Assembly: GCA_018267875.1 (NCBI GenBank) | Contig: JAFDXP010000035.1 | Span: 1 to 48,482 of the forward strand | Direction of reading: 5' to 3' | Source of the DNA: Bacteroidota bacterium | Lineage (GTDB): Bacteria; Bacteroidota; Bacteroidia; Chitinophagales; Chitinophagaceae | Length of the DNA stretch: 48,482 nucleotides | Shown: piece after piece, positions 24,524 through 32,620 of the stretch | Position numbering within the stretch: position 1 is the stretch's first letter | How the letters are laid out: the number at the start of each line of letters is the position of its first letter | Translations under genes and position numbers: made by a program | The notes under the pieces: model-generated | Told to the model about the DNA's origin: nothing | The model's database searches: none | The model's input: only the letters and a program-made list of their open reading frames with translations

Positions 24524-25918
24524 CTACTCTACTCGCGCCATCATCATCTCTTTGATGTCTTCCATGATGCGTTTGGCTATGTTATTGGCCATTGTTTCGG
24601 TAGTGCTTTCAGAGTAGATTCTAATTATTGGTTCTGTATTCGATGAGCGAAGATGTACCCAATCTTTATCAAACTCAATTTTTAATCCATCTTCAGTGTT
24701 GATGGGTTGTTTTTTGTATTTCTTTTTAATCTTCTCAAATATCTCGGCGAGATTTACTTTCTCATCCAATTCAATTTTATTTTTCGAGATAAAGTAGTCC
24801 GGATAGCTGCTTCTCAAGGTTTTCATTGTCTTTCCTGATTTAGCCAAATGTGTTAAAAACAAGGCTATACCAATCAATGCATCGCGACCATAATGCAGTT
24901 CGGGAACGATGATGCCACCATTGCCTTCTCCACCAATAACGGCATTCATTTCTTTCATTTTCTTTACCACATTCACTTCGCCTACTGCGCTTGGCGCATA
25001 AGATCCTCCATGTTTTTCTGTAACATCCCGAAGTGCGCGTGTAGAAGATAGATTTGAAACTGTGTTGCCCTTTTTGTGCTTTAAAATATAATCTGCTACA
25101 GCAACTAATGTATATTCTTCTCCAAAAAGACTTCCATCTTCACACACAAAACAAAGGCGATCAACATCGGGATCAACTGCAATTCCCAGATGTGCATTTT
25201 GCTTTTCTACAACTTGACAAAGTTCTCGAAGGTTTTCGGGAAGAGGCTCAGGATTGTGAGCAAATCGTCCGGTAACTTCTTCATTTATTACTTGCACTTG
25301 TTCGACCCCTAAAGCTCGAAGAAGTGGTGGGACACTGATAGCTCCCGTAGAATTTACAGCATCTACAACAACTTTAAAGTTTTTTGCTTTGATAGCCTCA
25401 ATATCTACTAAAGGATGCTTTAATATTTCATCAATATGCTTTTGAATAAAGGCATCAGAAATTGTAACTGTTCCCAATTTATTTACGTCTGCAAATTCCA
25501 TATTTCCCTTTTCGGCAAAATCAAGAATCCATTGTCCGTCTGCGGCACTTAAAAATTCGCCATCTTTATTCAGCAATTTAAGAGCATTCCATTCCTTAGG
25601 ATTATGACTTGCAGTAAGAATAATTCCACCCGCAGCCTTTTCCATTTTAACAGCCATTTCCACAGTGGGAGTTGTGCTATAACCCAAATCCAAAACATGG
25701 AAACCTTGCCCTTGCAAAGTTGCGACTACAATATCACGTACCATTTGTCCTGAAATACGACCATCGCGTCCAACTACTATTTTGTCACCTGTACTTTGTG
25801 TGGAAATCCAAGCACCATAAGCAGAGGTAAATTTTACGAGGTCAATAGGTGTTAATGCAGTTCCGGGTGTTCCACCAATTGTACCACGAATTCCGGATAT
25901 AGATTTAATAAGTGCCAT
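24524..25918 (-). CDS. glmM: Phosphoglucosamine mutase
   Basis: GlmM converts glucosamine-6-phosphate to glucosamine-1-phosphate for peptidoglycan and LPS precursors. The 464-residue alpha-D-phosphohexomutase has the phosphoserine loop TASHNP (Ser104), the metal loop DPDVDRL near 245, the sugar-binding GEGNGG and the phosphate-binding RSSNTEPIIRIY near the C-terminus. The start ATG at 25918 (MALIKSISGIRGT) fits the family; the frame stays open another 24 codons upstream but without conserved sequence. A phosphomannomutase role is a less likely alternative. It probably heads a unit with the downstream FAD oxidoreductase. Confidence 0.88.
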   Translation of the reverse strand: MALIKSISGIRGTIGGTPGTALTPIDLVKFTSAYGAWISTQSTGDKIVVGRDGRISGQMVRDIVVATLQGQGFHVLDLGYSTTPTVEMAVKMEKAAGGIILTASHNPKEWNALKLLNKDGEFLSAADGQWILDFAEKGNMEFADVNKLGTVTISDAFIQKHIDEILKHPLVDIEAIKAKNFKVVVDAVNSTGAISVPPLLRALGVEQVQVINEEVTGRFAHNPEPLPENLRELCQVVEKQNAHLGIAVDPDVDRLCFVCEDGSLFGEEYTLVAVADYILKHKKGNTVSNLSSTRALRDVTEKHGGSYAPSAVGEVNVVKKMKEMNAVIGGEGNGGIIVPELHYGRDALIGIALFLTHLAKSGKTMKTLRSSYPDYFISKNKIELDEKVNLAEIFEKIKKKYKKQPINTEDGLKIEFDKDWVHLRSSNTEPIIRIYSESTTETMANNIAKRIMEDIKEMMMARVE

Positions 25919-26012
25919 TCTGAAGGAAATTCTATCGCTTGTTACAAGTAATAAGGATTGCGAAGATAATATCAATCGGCAATTAGCCAACAGATAATTC
26001 TTTCAACAAGCT

Positions 26013-26819
26013 TTATTGGTCATTTATTTGAAATAACCGAAGCCTATCGGCATAAAGTACATAAAGCATGGAACGGACAATTGCAGCTGAAAGAATCGGC
26101 TTGTCGCCTATGGGAAGCGGTAAAGTATTTGCCACTACTCTTTTTAAATCCCAGCTCAATAAACTGTCCTTTTGACGAAATATTAATTCTGTCCCAAAAA
26201 CTTGTAACTGGTGAGCCTGAAAAATGCTAAGTGTATTGATGTAGTTACCATACCTATCAAAAGTAATAATGCCTATTGTTGTGTCGCAAAGAAACACTTT
26301 CCAATCACGCTCTATCATAAAAGAAGGGAACGGTACAATATGCGCTTCTTGGCGCAAATCATTACTTACTGAAACCTCATTCATTTGCTCATCAACCTTT
26401 CTCAAACGGGCATTAAACTGATCATAGATCCAAATATTCCCATCAGCACTGGAAGCAACAACTGCATTTGCTGCTATATTAAGCTGCCGTAAATTCAATT
26501 CAGTTTTCAAAGCCAACATTCTATCTAACAATACTATCTTGGCATAATCAGGGTAATAAACTAAAATCCGTAAAGGGTTTGTTGCATCAATACTACCAAT
26601 TTTTCCATTTTGAATACTTTGAAAATATCCAGTACTATCGCCTTTATCATTGTATCGAACAATCCCGTTATCGTTTCGCACTACATAAATATTTCCCAGT
26701 TCATCAACAGTCATCATTCGTGCTAACAGCGGAATTTCTTTCCATAATGAAAAGGAAATAGCTTGTGCAATTGTACTACTCACCACAAACAAAGTCATTA
26801 AGAAAAACCGGCGCATCAT
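26013..26819 (-). CDS. Secreted beta-propeller-like hypothetical protein
   Basis: From the ATG at 26819 the product is 268 residues with a signal peptide (MMRRFFLMTLFVVSSTIAQA). It shows repeated short beta-strand units such as DELGNIYVVRNDNGIVRYNDKG and DGNIWIYDQFNARLRKVDE, typical of NHL- or WD-like propeller blades. I recognise no specific family. A longer start at 26837 is ruled out because the promoter box TATTTTTG (26823-26830) lies inside it; the ATG at 26816 is equally possible. It is 94 bp upstream of glmM on the same strand. Confidence 0.7.
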   Translation of the reverse strand: MMRRFFLMTLFVVSSTIAQAISFSLWKEIPLLARMMTVDELGNIYVVRNDNGIVRYNDKGDSTGYFQSIQNGKIGSIDATNPLRILVYYPDYAKIVLLDRMLALKTELNLRQLNIAANAVVASSADGNIWIYDQFNARLRKVDEQMNEVSVSNDLRQEAHIVPFPSFMIERDWKVFLCDTTIGIITFDRYGNYINTLSIFQAHQLQVFGTELIFRQKDSLLSWDLKRVVANTLPLPIGDKPILSAAIVRSMLYVLYADRLRLFQINDQ

Positions 26820-26822
26820 TTT

Positions 26823-26830
26823 CAAAAATA
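26823..26830 (-). promoter_or_regulatory. -7 promoter box TATTTTTG deciding the start at 26819/26816
   Basis: CAAAAATA on the plus strand, full match on the minus strand, 3-6 bases before two adjacent in-frame ATGs. Implies a leaderless mRNA and excludes the upstream ATG at 26837. Confidence 0.6.
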
Positions 26831-26941
26831 AGATCAAGATATTAAGAACTGTGTATTTATTGAATGTCCTAAGTTTTAGGAAAAAATCATAACGTCAATT
26901 GGTGATTGAAATTCAAAAACAAATCTTAATAAGTGATTTCG

Positions 26942-26949
26942 TAATTTTG
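26942..26949 (+). promoter_or_regulatory. -7 promoter box TAATTTTG for the DCC1-family gene
   Basis: Full TAnnTTTG match 38 bp upstream of the ATG at 26988; no clear -33 element. Confidence 0.45.
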
Positions 26950-26987
26950 AAAAGCAAAATAGCTTTTAAGCTACCCCCTCTTCGATA

Positions 26988-27400
26988 ATGCTTCCGCTTG
27001 ATGAACATCTCATTATTTTTTTTGATGACGACTGTTATTTATGTCGGCGATCTGTACAAATCATCATACAACAGGATCGAAAAAAAAGTTTAAATTTTCT
27101 ACTCTAAGTGGCAGTTTCCAATTTCGAATCAAACAGTATTATGCAGAAAAAAAGCAAACAACTCCAAACTCTGTTTTGTTGTTTTCAAGAGGAAAATTTT
27201 TAGCTAAATCAAATGCTGTTTTAACGGTTGCCTATCAACTTGGCGGTTGGTGGAAATTGCTATTTATTTTTTGGATGATTCCATCTTTTATTCGAGATGG
27301 CATTTATGATTTTATAGCTCAAAAAAGACACCAGTGGTATAAAGACAAAATCTATTGCAACTTTTCGACCAAGGAACTTCAAGAGCGATTGATCCAATAA
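26988..27400 (+). pseudogene. DCC1-like thiol-disulfide oxidoreductase, frameshifted at an A8 run
   Basis: The ATG at 26988 encodes the DCC family N-terminus, IIFFDDDCYLCRRSVQ, with the CxxC at residues 16 and 19, but stops at 27105-27107. The rest of the domain continues in another frame: FKFSTLSGSFQF, then SNAVLTVAYQLGGWWKLLFIFWMIPSFIRDGIYDFIAQKRHQW to the stop at 27400. One extra A in the AAAAAAAA run at 27080-27087 restores a single 138-residue ORF, the normal family length. The uninterrupted frame starting at 27041 lacks the active site and is not a real start. Mutation, sequencing error or polymerase slippage could explain it. Confidence 0.85.
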
Positions 27401-27431
27401 AAGAAAGAAGTACAAAAAGGAAGAAGTTGTG

Positions 27432-27505
<74 letters not shown>

Positions 27506-27524
27506 CCTTCCTAAAAAAGAAGTG

Positions 27525-27532
27525 CAAAGGTA
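27525..27532 (-). promoter_or_regulatory. tRNA-Arg promoter box TACCTTTG
   Basis: CAAAGGTA on the plus strand; identical to the rpsL and left-edge boxes and followed by GCACTT. It starts transcription about 14 bases before the mature tRNA. Confidence 0.6.
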
Positions 27533-27586
27533 TAAAAAATTGTGTGTAATTACAGCTTCAACTTAACAAATTTTTCTACTGAAAAT

Positions 27587-28702
27587 CTAATTGGCTCCCT
27601 GCGTTAAATTTTGTTGCACAACTGTTTCAAATCGTTGCAATTCTTGAATAGTTGGCTGATAGCCTTTCTTTGTTTTTTGTAAAAATTGATATGCCCACGA
27701 CAAATTACTATTCATTTCTTTTTCTCCCTCTTTTAAAACATGGCTATATCGTTGTTCTTCTGACTTTGTAGGATTATATCCTGACACAATTACATTTCGT
27801 TGAAAATCCCCTGCCCATGCTACATCCGCAGGTGTAATGGGAGCATTTGAGGATGATGATTCATTTGATTTTTTTGAAATTGCAATATGTGTATTATTGC
27901 CTTTTTTATCATTGTTTATCGGTTTTGAAATTGTCTTTTTCGAGTCGGATTCTGTCTTTTTTGCTTCATTTGAATGGGTACTCAGTAATGGGATAGATTG
28001 GGCATTTTGACCTAAAGTGTTTGTTTGAGCCTTTTGTGCTTTATCTGGTTTAGAAGGATCACTTTTAGATTTTGCCAAGGCAGAGGAATCAGTGCTTGGA
28101 ATACTTTTCCCAATCTGATCGTTAGGCATGATGTTCGAAACGTTGTTTAATCCCGGAGTAATATTGCTATTAATAGGTTGAGGGGCATCTTGTGATTTCA
28201 GCTTTGTCATAGCATTTGAATCAACACTTGGGCTACTGATTGGTGCATCTGGAATATTGTTTTCAGTAGCAAATTTATCTCTATTATTATCTACTAATTG
28301 TTTGGCATATAGCGACTCAATTTTAGATGAACGAAAGGTGCAAAAAGCTAACAAGAAGGCACCGATAACAACCATAGCCATTGCAGGCGTAGTAGTCTTT
28401 AAGTGATAACGAACCTTTTCTTTGACTTCTGAATAATCATAAGCACGTTCAATACGTTTCATCATAATAATAATGCCGATGAGCAATAAGCATAGCGAAA
28501 AAAAAGTGAGGAAAAATATTTTTGAAGATGCGTTGTGAAGCCCAACTATTTTTTGAAAATCAGGAGAGGCTAAGTTAGACTGTGCAATACCTTGTTTCAA
28601 ATCGTTTGTAACGTGAATTTGTTTTCCTAAAAAAACAAGCCCTAAAATGAATACGATCAACAATACAAAATAAGTGATCCATTTCTCTATTCCGCGTAAC
28701 AT
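27587..28702 (-). CDS. Orphan membrane protein with low-complexity linker
   Basis: The 371-residue protein has three predicted transmembrane helices (about 9-27, 62-81 and 107-124). A Ser/Lys/Asn/Pro-rich linker of about 150 residues (140-290) follows, then a compact C-terminal region with PADVAWAGDFQRNVIVSGYNPTKSEEQRYSH and FLQKTKKGYQPTIQELQRFE. I recognise no family. The final part resembles a small helical pair repeated twice (both contain a Tyr-x-Pro-T segment followed by E/Q-rich helix). It is probably anchored in the inner membrane with the linker spanning the periplasm or cytoplasm. It stands alone, divergent from the DUF4249 lipoprotein. Confidence 0.65.
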   Translation of the reverse strand: MLRGIEKWITYFVLLIVFILGLVFLGKQIHVTNDLKQGIAQSNLASPDFQKIVGLHNASSKIFFLTFFSLCLLLIGIIIMMKRIERAYDYSEVKEKVRYHLKTTTPAMAMVVIGAFLLAFCTFRSSKIESLYAKQLVDNNRDKFATENNIPDAPISSPSVDSNAMTKLKSQDAPQPINSNITPGLNNVSNIMPNDQIGKSIPSTDSSALAKSKSDPSKPDKAQKAQTNTLGQNAQSIPLLSTHSNEAKKTESDSKKTISKPINNDKKGNNTHIAISKKSNESSSSNAPITPADVAWAGDFQRNVIVSGYNPTKSEEQRYSHVLKEGEKEMNSNLSWAYQFLQKTKKGYQPTIQELQRFETVVQQNLTQGAN

Positions 28703-28775
28703 ACTATTCGTGATTTATGTAAAATTACCAGAGTTTTGCAAAAATTTATGTACTTCATTTATTTCATTTGCTATT

Positions 28776-28783
28776 TACCTTTG
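28776..28783 (+). promoter_or_regulatory. -7 promoter box TACCTTTG for the DUF4249 gene
   Basis: Full TAnnTTTG match, 11 bases before the ATG at 28795. The TTG that would extend the frame to 28768 lies upstream of the box and cannot be the start. Confidence 0.6.
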
Positions 28784-28794
28784 CACGCTCCGCT

Positions 28795-29706
28795 ATGTTG
28801 AAATTTTCCTTCGCTCAATTTTTAATTTTATTGGTGGTTTGCTTGAGTATGATTTCTTGCGAAAAAGAAGTGAATATCAATTTGCAATCCGGCAGTTCTA
28901 AATTAGTCATTGATGGTCAGATTGAGCCAAATGGAGTACCATTTGTAGTCATCACTAAGTCAATTGGCTACTTTTCAAAAGTTGATCTTTCCACTTTAGA
29001 AAACAGCTTTGTTCACGGGGCAAAAGTTACTGTTTCTGATGGTTTCAGCAGCGTTACACTGAAAGAATATTCCTTAGATACCGGAATAGGCGGAGTAAAT
29101 AAATTTTATCTCTACACTGTGGATACCTCCAATCCCACTTCATTCAATTTTAGAGGAGTTACGGAAAGGCAGTACTATCTCAAGGTTTCCTATGATGGCA
29201 AAGTTTATGAGTCTGTAACAAAAATACCCAATGTTCGACCAATAGACTCTATGTGGTTTCGACCACCATCGGGTGATCCAAAAGTCAAAACAGCTATGAT
29301 GATGTTTATTCGTTTTACGGATCCTGACACCCCTGGAAACTATATTCGGTATTTCACTAGAAGGAACCAAGAAGTTTTTTATCCGGGCATCAACTCTGTG
29401 TATGATGATGCTATTGTAAACGGTCAAACGATTGATAGTCTTTATTTGGCAGCCGGATACAATAGAGCAAAAGATGTGAACATGGATTCATTAGGCATTT
29501 TTTTTCGTGGTGATACCGTAACACTACGATGGTGTGCTATTGATCAAGGTGTGTTTAATTTCTTCCGCACTTTTGAATATGCAACAGGGACAATAGGAAA
29601 TCCGTTTGCGTCTCCTGTCAATGTACAAACAAACATAAAAGGTGGAGCACTTGGCGTTTGGGCAGGTTATGGAGCCAGCTACACAACTGCTATTATTCCA
29701 AAATAA
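28795..29706 (+). CDS. DUF4249 family lipoprotein
   Basis: The 303-residue lipoprotein has a signal with lipobox S-M-I-S-C (Cys near residue 21). Conserved DUF4249 features follow: EKEVNINL after the Cys, LVIDGQIEPNGVPFVVITKS, and GAKVTVSDG, then YYLKVSYDGKVYESVTKIPNV. Family members are usually encoded beside a TonB-dependent outer-membrane receptor and act with it at the surface; no receptor gene is next to this one, so its partner must be elsewhere. The start is set by the promoter box just upstream. It is convergent with the arginine decarboxylase gene. Confidence 0.82.
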   Translation: MLKFSFAQFLILLVVCLSMISCEKEVNINLQSGSSKLVIDGQIEPNGVPFVVITKSIGYFSKVDLSTLENSFVHGAKVTVSDGFSSVTLKEYSLDTGIGGVNKFYLYTVDTSNPTSFNFRGVTERQYYLKVSYDGKVYESVTKIPNVRPIDSMWFRPPSGDPKVKTAMMMFIRFTDPDTPGNYIRYFTRRNQEVFYPGINSVYDDAIVNGQTIDSLYLAAGYNRAKDVNMDSLGIFFRGDTVTLRWCAIDQGVFNFFRTFEYATGTIGNPFASPVNVQTNIKGGALGVWAGYGASYTTAIIPK

Positions 29707-29743
29707 CCTTTCCAATCCATAAAGTAACTTTATCAATTAGGAG

Positions 29744-31156
29744 CTACCGAATATACCCTAATATTTTCAACATACTTTGAGGAGTTTGTTCTTTAGCATA
29801 TAACCAATCTTCTAATTCCCCATCCTTATTACGCTCAATAACCACATGTTTAGGAGAGGGTATCATACAATGTTTGATGCCTCCATAGCCCGCTAATTGA
29901 TCTTGATAAGCGCCGGTGTGAAAGAAGCCGATGTACAAAGGTTCAGTCTTTTTATCCTTTTCAAGCTTGGGTAAAAAAACGGCATTGATATGCTCTTCCG
30001 AAGTATAGAAATCATGGCTATCACAAGTTAGTCCGCCCAGATGCACTTCTTGATATTCCTTATCCCATTTGTTGATTGGCAGCAGTAAAAATTTCTCTCC
30101 AATTCCCCAAGTATCTGGTAAAGTAGTGATAAAAGAACTATCAATCATGTACCAAATTTCGCGGTCATTTTGCATTTTCTCATCGAGCACGCTATAAATT
30201 ACGGCACCGGATTCACCAACCGTAAAAGATCCAAACTCGGTATAAATATCAGGCACAGGAACTTTATTTTTCTTGCACACGTTTCGAATGTTACTAATGA
30301 TTTCATTGACCATATAGTTGTAGTCATAATCAAAAGCCAAAGAATGTTTAATGGGGAAACCGCCACCAATATTCAGTCCGTCTAATTCCGGGCAAATCTT
30401 TTTTAATTGACAATACAAATTGACAACCTTATTGAGTTCACTCCAATAATAAATATCGTCTTTAATGCCTTTGTTCATGAAGAAGTGTAGCATCTTTAAT
30501 TGAAATCTATTATTGCCCTTTATTTTATCAACATAAAATTCAAGCACATCTCTAATTCGAATTCCCAAACGGGAAGTATAAAAATCAAAAGTTGGCTCTT
30601 CTTCACTGGCTATGCGAATACCAATTTTAACCGGATCCTTTGCCCGAATGGACTTCTTGTAGTCTTCAAACTCATTTTTGTTATCAAGGACTGGAATAAC
30701 ATTTTTAAAACCGGAATTAATAAGCTGGGAAATGTTCTTGGTATAAGCTTTGGTTTTAAAACCATTGCAAATAACGAAAGTATCTTTTGTTATTTTTCTT
30801 CTTTTATAGAGCTGTTTGATGATTTCAATATCATAAGCAAATGAAGTTTCAATGTGTACATTTTGTTTCAAAGTTTCTTCAACAATGAAGGAAAAATGAG
30901 AACTTTTTGTGCAATAACAGTAATAATAATTACCATCATAACGATGCTTTTTTATTGCATCATTAAACATTTTTTTTGCTTTCGCTACTTGGTCGCCTAT
31001 CTTAGGCAAATAGGTCAGCTTAAAAGGGGTTCCGTATTTGTCAATGAGTCTTTTAATATCCACCCCATTGAAGCGGAGATAATTATCCTTTACGTCAAAA
31101 TCGTGTTGTGGAAAATCGAAAGTTTGTTGTACGAGGTCGGTGTAAGTATTATTCAT
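29744..31156 (-). CDS. Arginine decarboxylase (alanine racemase-fold PLP enzyme)
   Basis: The 470-residue protein is a fold-type III PLP decarboxylase whose sequence matches the compact arginine decarboxylases of Bacteroidota. Key parts are the PLP lysine K84 in YCYCTKSSHF, FVICNGFK, the phosphate loop GLNIGGGFPIKHS, and the C-terminal active-site Cys-Asp in LTCDSHDFY. It would make agmatine for polyamine synthesis in the cytosol. Ornithine or diaminopimelate decarboxylase are alternatives, but the Bacteroidota-specific N-terminus (YTDLVQQTFDFPQHDF) favours arginine. No agmatine-processing gene is adjacent, so the pathway is not clustered. Confidence 0.83.
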   Translation of the reverse strand: MNNTYTDLVQQTFDFPQHDFDVKDNYLRFNGVDIKRLIDKYGTPFKLTYLPKIGDQVAKAKKMFNDAIKKHRYDGNYYYCYCTKSSHFSFIVEETLKQNVHIETSFAYDIEIIKQLYKRRKITKDTFVICNGFKTKAYTKNISQLINSGFKNVIPVLDNKNEFEDYKKSIRAKDPVKIGIRIASEEEPTFDFYTSRLGIRIRDVLEFYVDKIKGNNRFQLKMLHFFMNKGIKDDIYYWSELNKVVNLYCQLKKICPELDGLNIGGGFPIKHSLAFDYDYNYMVNEIISNIRNVCKKNKVPVPDIYTEFGSFTVGESGAVIYSVLDEKMQNDREIWYMIDSSFITTLPDTWGIGEKFLLLPINKWDKEYQEVHLGGLTCDSHDFYTSEEHINAVFLPKLEKDKKTEPLYIGFFHTGAYQDQLAGYGGIKHCMIPSPKHVVIERNKDGELEDWLYAKEQTPQSMLKILGYIR

Positions 31157-31403
31157 CTATCTTTCTAAGAAAAGAAGTAAACGATTAAAATGGCTGATTT
31201 TTTTGAGCTAACAAAGTTAATAGTTGCTGCAAATGATTGATCATTTTTCTTTAGAAATTCTACGTTTATTTGTGCTTTTTGAGTAAACACCCTTTTACAA
31301 GTTAATTTTATTTCTTTTTCTGATAATTTTTTCCTTTTTAAGGGCTTCAATCAGGTCACAAAAGAGGTAATTTTTTTCAAACGATCTACTGACTAGCATA
31401 AAC

Positions 31404-32357
31404 ATGAGAAAAGCACTTGTTCAAATGAATATGGCAGTGTTGCTATGGGGGTTTACCGGTGTATTGGGTCGTGCTATAACTTTAGATGCGCCTATTTTAG
31501 TTTGGTATAGAATGCTTCTCACAGCGGTTTTCATGGCAGGCATCATTACCTATCGCCGTCACTGGGTACGCATAACCAAGCATGATTTAAAAACACTTAC
31601 GCTTGTCGGCTGCTTAATGGCTATTCATTGGGTTGCTTTTTATGGTGCTATCAAATTAGCTAACGCATCTATTGCCCTAATATGCCTTTCAACAGCCAGC
31701 ATTTTTACTACGCTTACAGATGCTATAATGCACCGGAAAAAGATTGATACGAAGGAATTATTGATCGGTATTTTGGCACTTTTGGGTGTAATGTTTATGT
31801 ATATGATTCCAGAAATTGAAAAGTCAATTTCTCATACATCTACAGTTGACCCTTTACCCTATCGGAATGGAGGAATTATTTGTGGCATAATAGCGGCCAT
31901 TCTTAGTGCAATTTTTACAGTTTTCAATAAGCGAATAGCTGGAAAATATCCTGCTCGAACTATGGTTTTTTATGAAATGACAACGGGATGGTTATTAATT
32001 AGTATTCTGTTGCCGGCACAATTTTTTTATTTTCCACACACTCGATTTTCTCCCTCTTTGTGGGATTTGATCTGGCTTGTTGTATTAAGCCTTTGTTGTA
32101 CCGTTTGGGCACAATCGCTTGCACTAAATGCATTGAAGCATATTAGTTCCTTTACCGCAACTTTAAGTGTCAATTTAGAGCCTTTATACGGCATTACCTT
32201 AGCCTTTCTTTTGTTTCGGGAAAACCAAGAACTAACTTGGAGTTTTTATGTAGGAATGGGCATGATCGTGATTTCTGTTTTGTTGCAAATGTTACGCGTA
32301 TTACGACCGGCAGAAACGCAATCTGCTTTTGTTGCGGAAAAAAGCGGTTTAGATTAA
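31404..32357 (+). CDS. DMT-superfamily transporter (EamA)
   Basis: The 317-residue inner-membrane protein has ten predicted helices in two EamA repeats. The first begins MNMAVLLWGFTGVLGRAI and ends near MYMIPEIE; the second starts at about GIICGIIAAILSAIFTVFNKRIA. The motif SLNLEPLYGITLAFLLFREN-like (here LSVNLEPLYGI) is the signature of the second repeat. Such proteins export amino acids or other metabolites, and substrate cannot be read from the sequence. It stands alone, divergent from arginine decarboxylase, followed by a 260-bp convergent gap. Confidence 0.9.
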   Translation: MRKALVQMNMAVLLWGFTGVLGRAITLDAPILVWYRMLLTAVFMAGIITYRRHWVRITKHDLKTLTLVGCLMAIHWVAFYGAIKLANASIALICLSTASIFTTLTDAIMHRKKIDTKELLIGILALLGVMFMYMIPEIEKSISHTSTVDPLPYRNGGIICGIIAAILSAIFTVFNKRIAGKYPARTMVFYEMTTGWLLISILLPAQFFYFPHTRFSPSLWDLIWLVVLSLCCTVWAQSLALNALKHISSFTATLSVNLEPLYGITLAFLLFRENQELTWSFYVGMGMIVISVLLQMLRVLRPAETQSAFVAEKSGLD

Positions 32358-32532
32358 TTGATCTAATTCGTTAGGTTATCCCAATAGCTATTCCAATCAT
32401 TTTCTTCAAAAAGATACTTCCAAAAGAAATATAACGGAAGGAGGCAAAAGGAATTCGTATAAATTTCTCATTGATTCAGCAGTATCGTTAGAATCATTTT
32501 TCGTGTACCAATTAGCCGATACTTAATTAGGC

Positions 32533-32547
32533 GTCAAACTGTTTGAC
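32533..32547. repeat. 15-bp palindrome in a convergent gap
   Basis: GTCAAAC-T-GTTTGAC has perfect 7-bp arms around one base. It lies 176 bp after the DMT gene and 22 bp before the terminator of the opposing exoprotein gene. It is too short-tailed to be a terminator; a protein-binding site is possible. Confidence 0.45.
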
Positions 32548-32568
32548 AGCAAAAAATAATTCAATAAA

Positions 32569-32598
32569 AAAACCACCCTGAATAAACAAGGTGGTTTT
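32569..32598 (-). terminator. Terminator of the T9SS type B exoprotein gene
   Basis: AAAACCACC and GGTGGTTTT form a perfect 9-bp stem with a 12-nt loop and A/T runs on both sides, 23 bp past the stop codon. Confidence 0.85.
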
Positions 32599-32620
32599 AA
32601 TTTTTTTAAAAGAAGCATTC

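Noticed and set aside
27041-27400. Independent 119-residue gene starting at 27041
   Set aside because: Its first residues are out-of-frame reading of the DCC1 active-site region; the real protein starts at 26988 and is frameshifted.
31165-31350. 61-codon minus-strand frame upstream of arginine decarboxylase
   Set aside because: Lys/Phe-rich composition is what AT-rich DNA gives by chance; there is no promoter or RBS support. It remains possible but unsupported.
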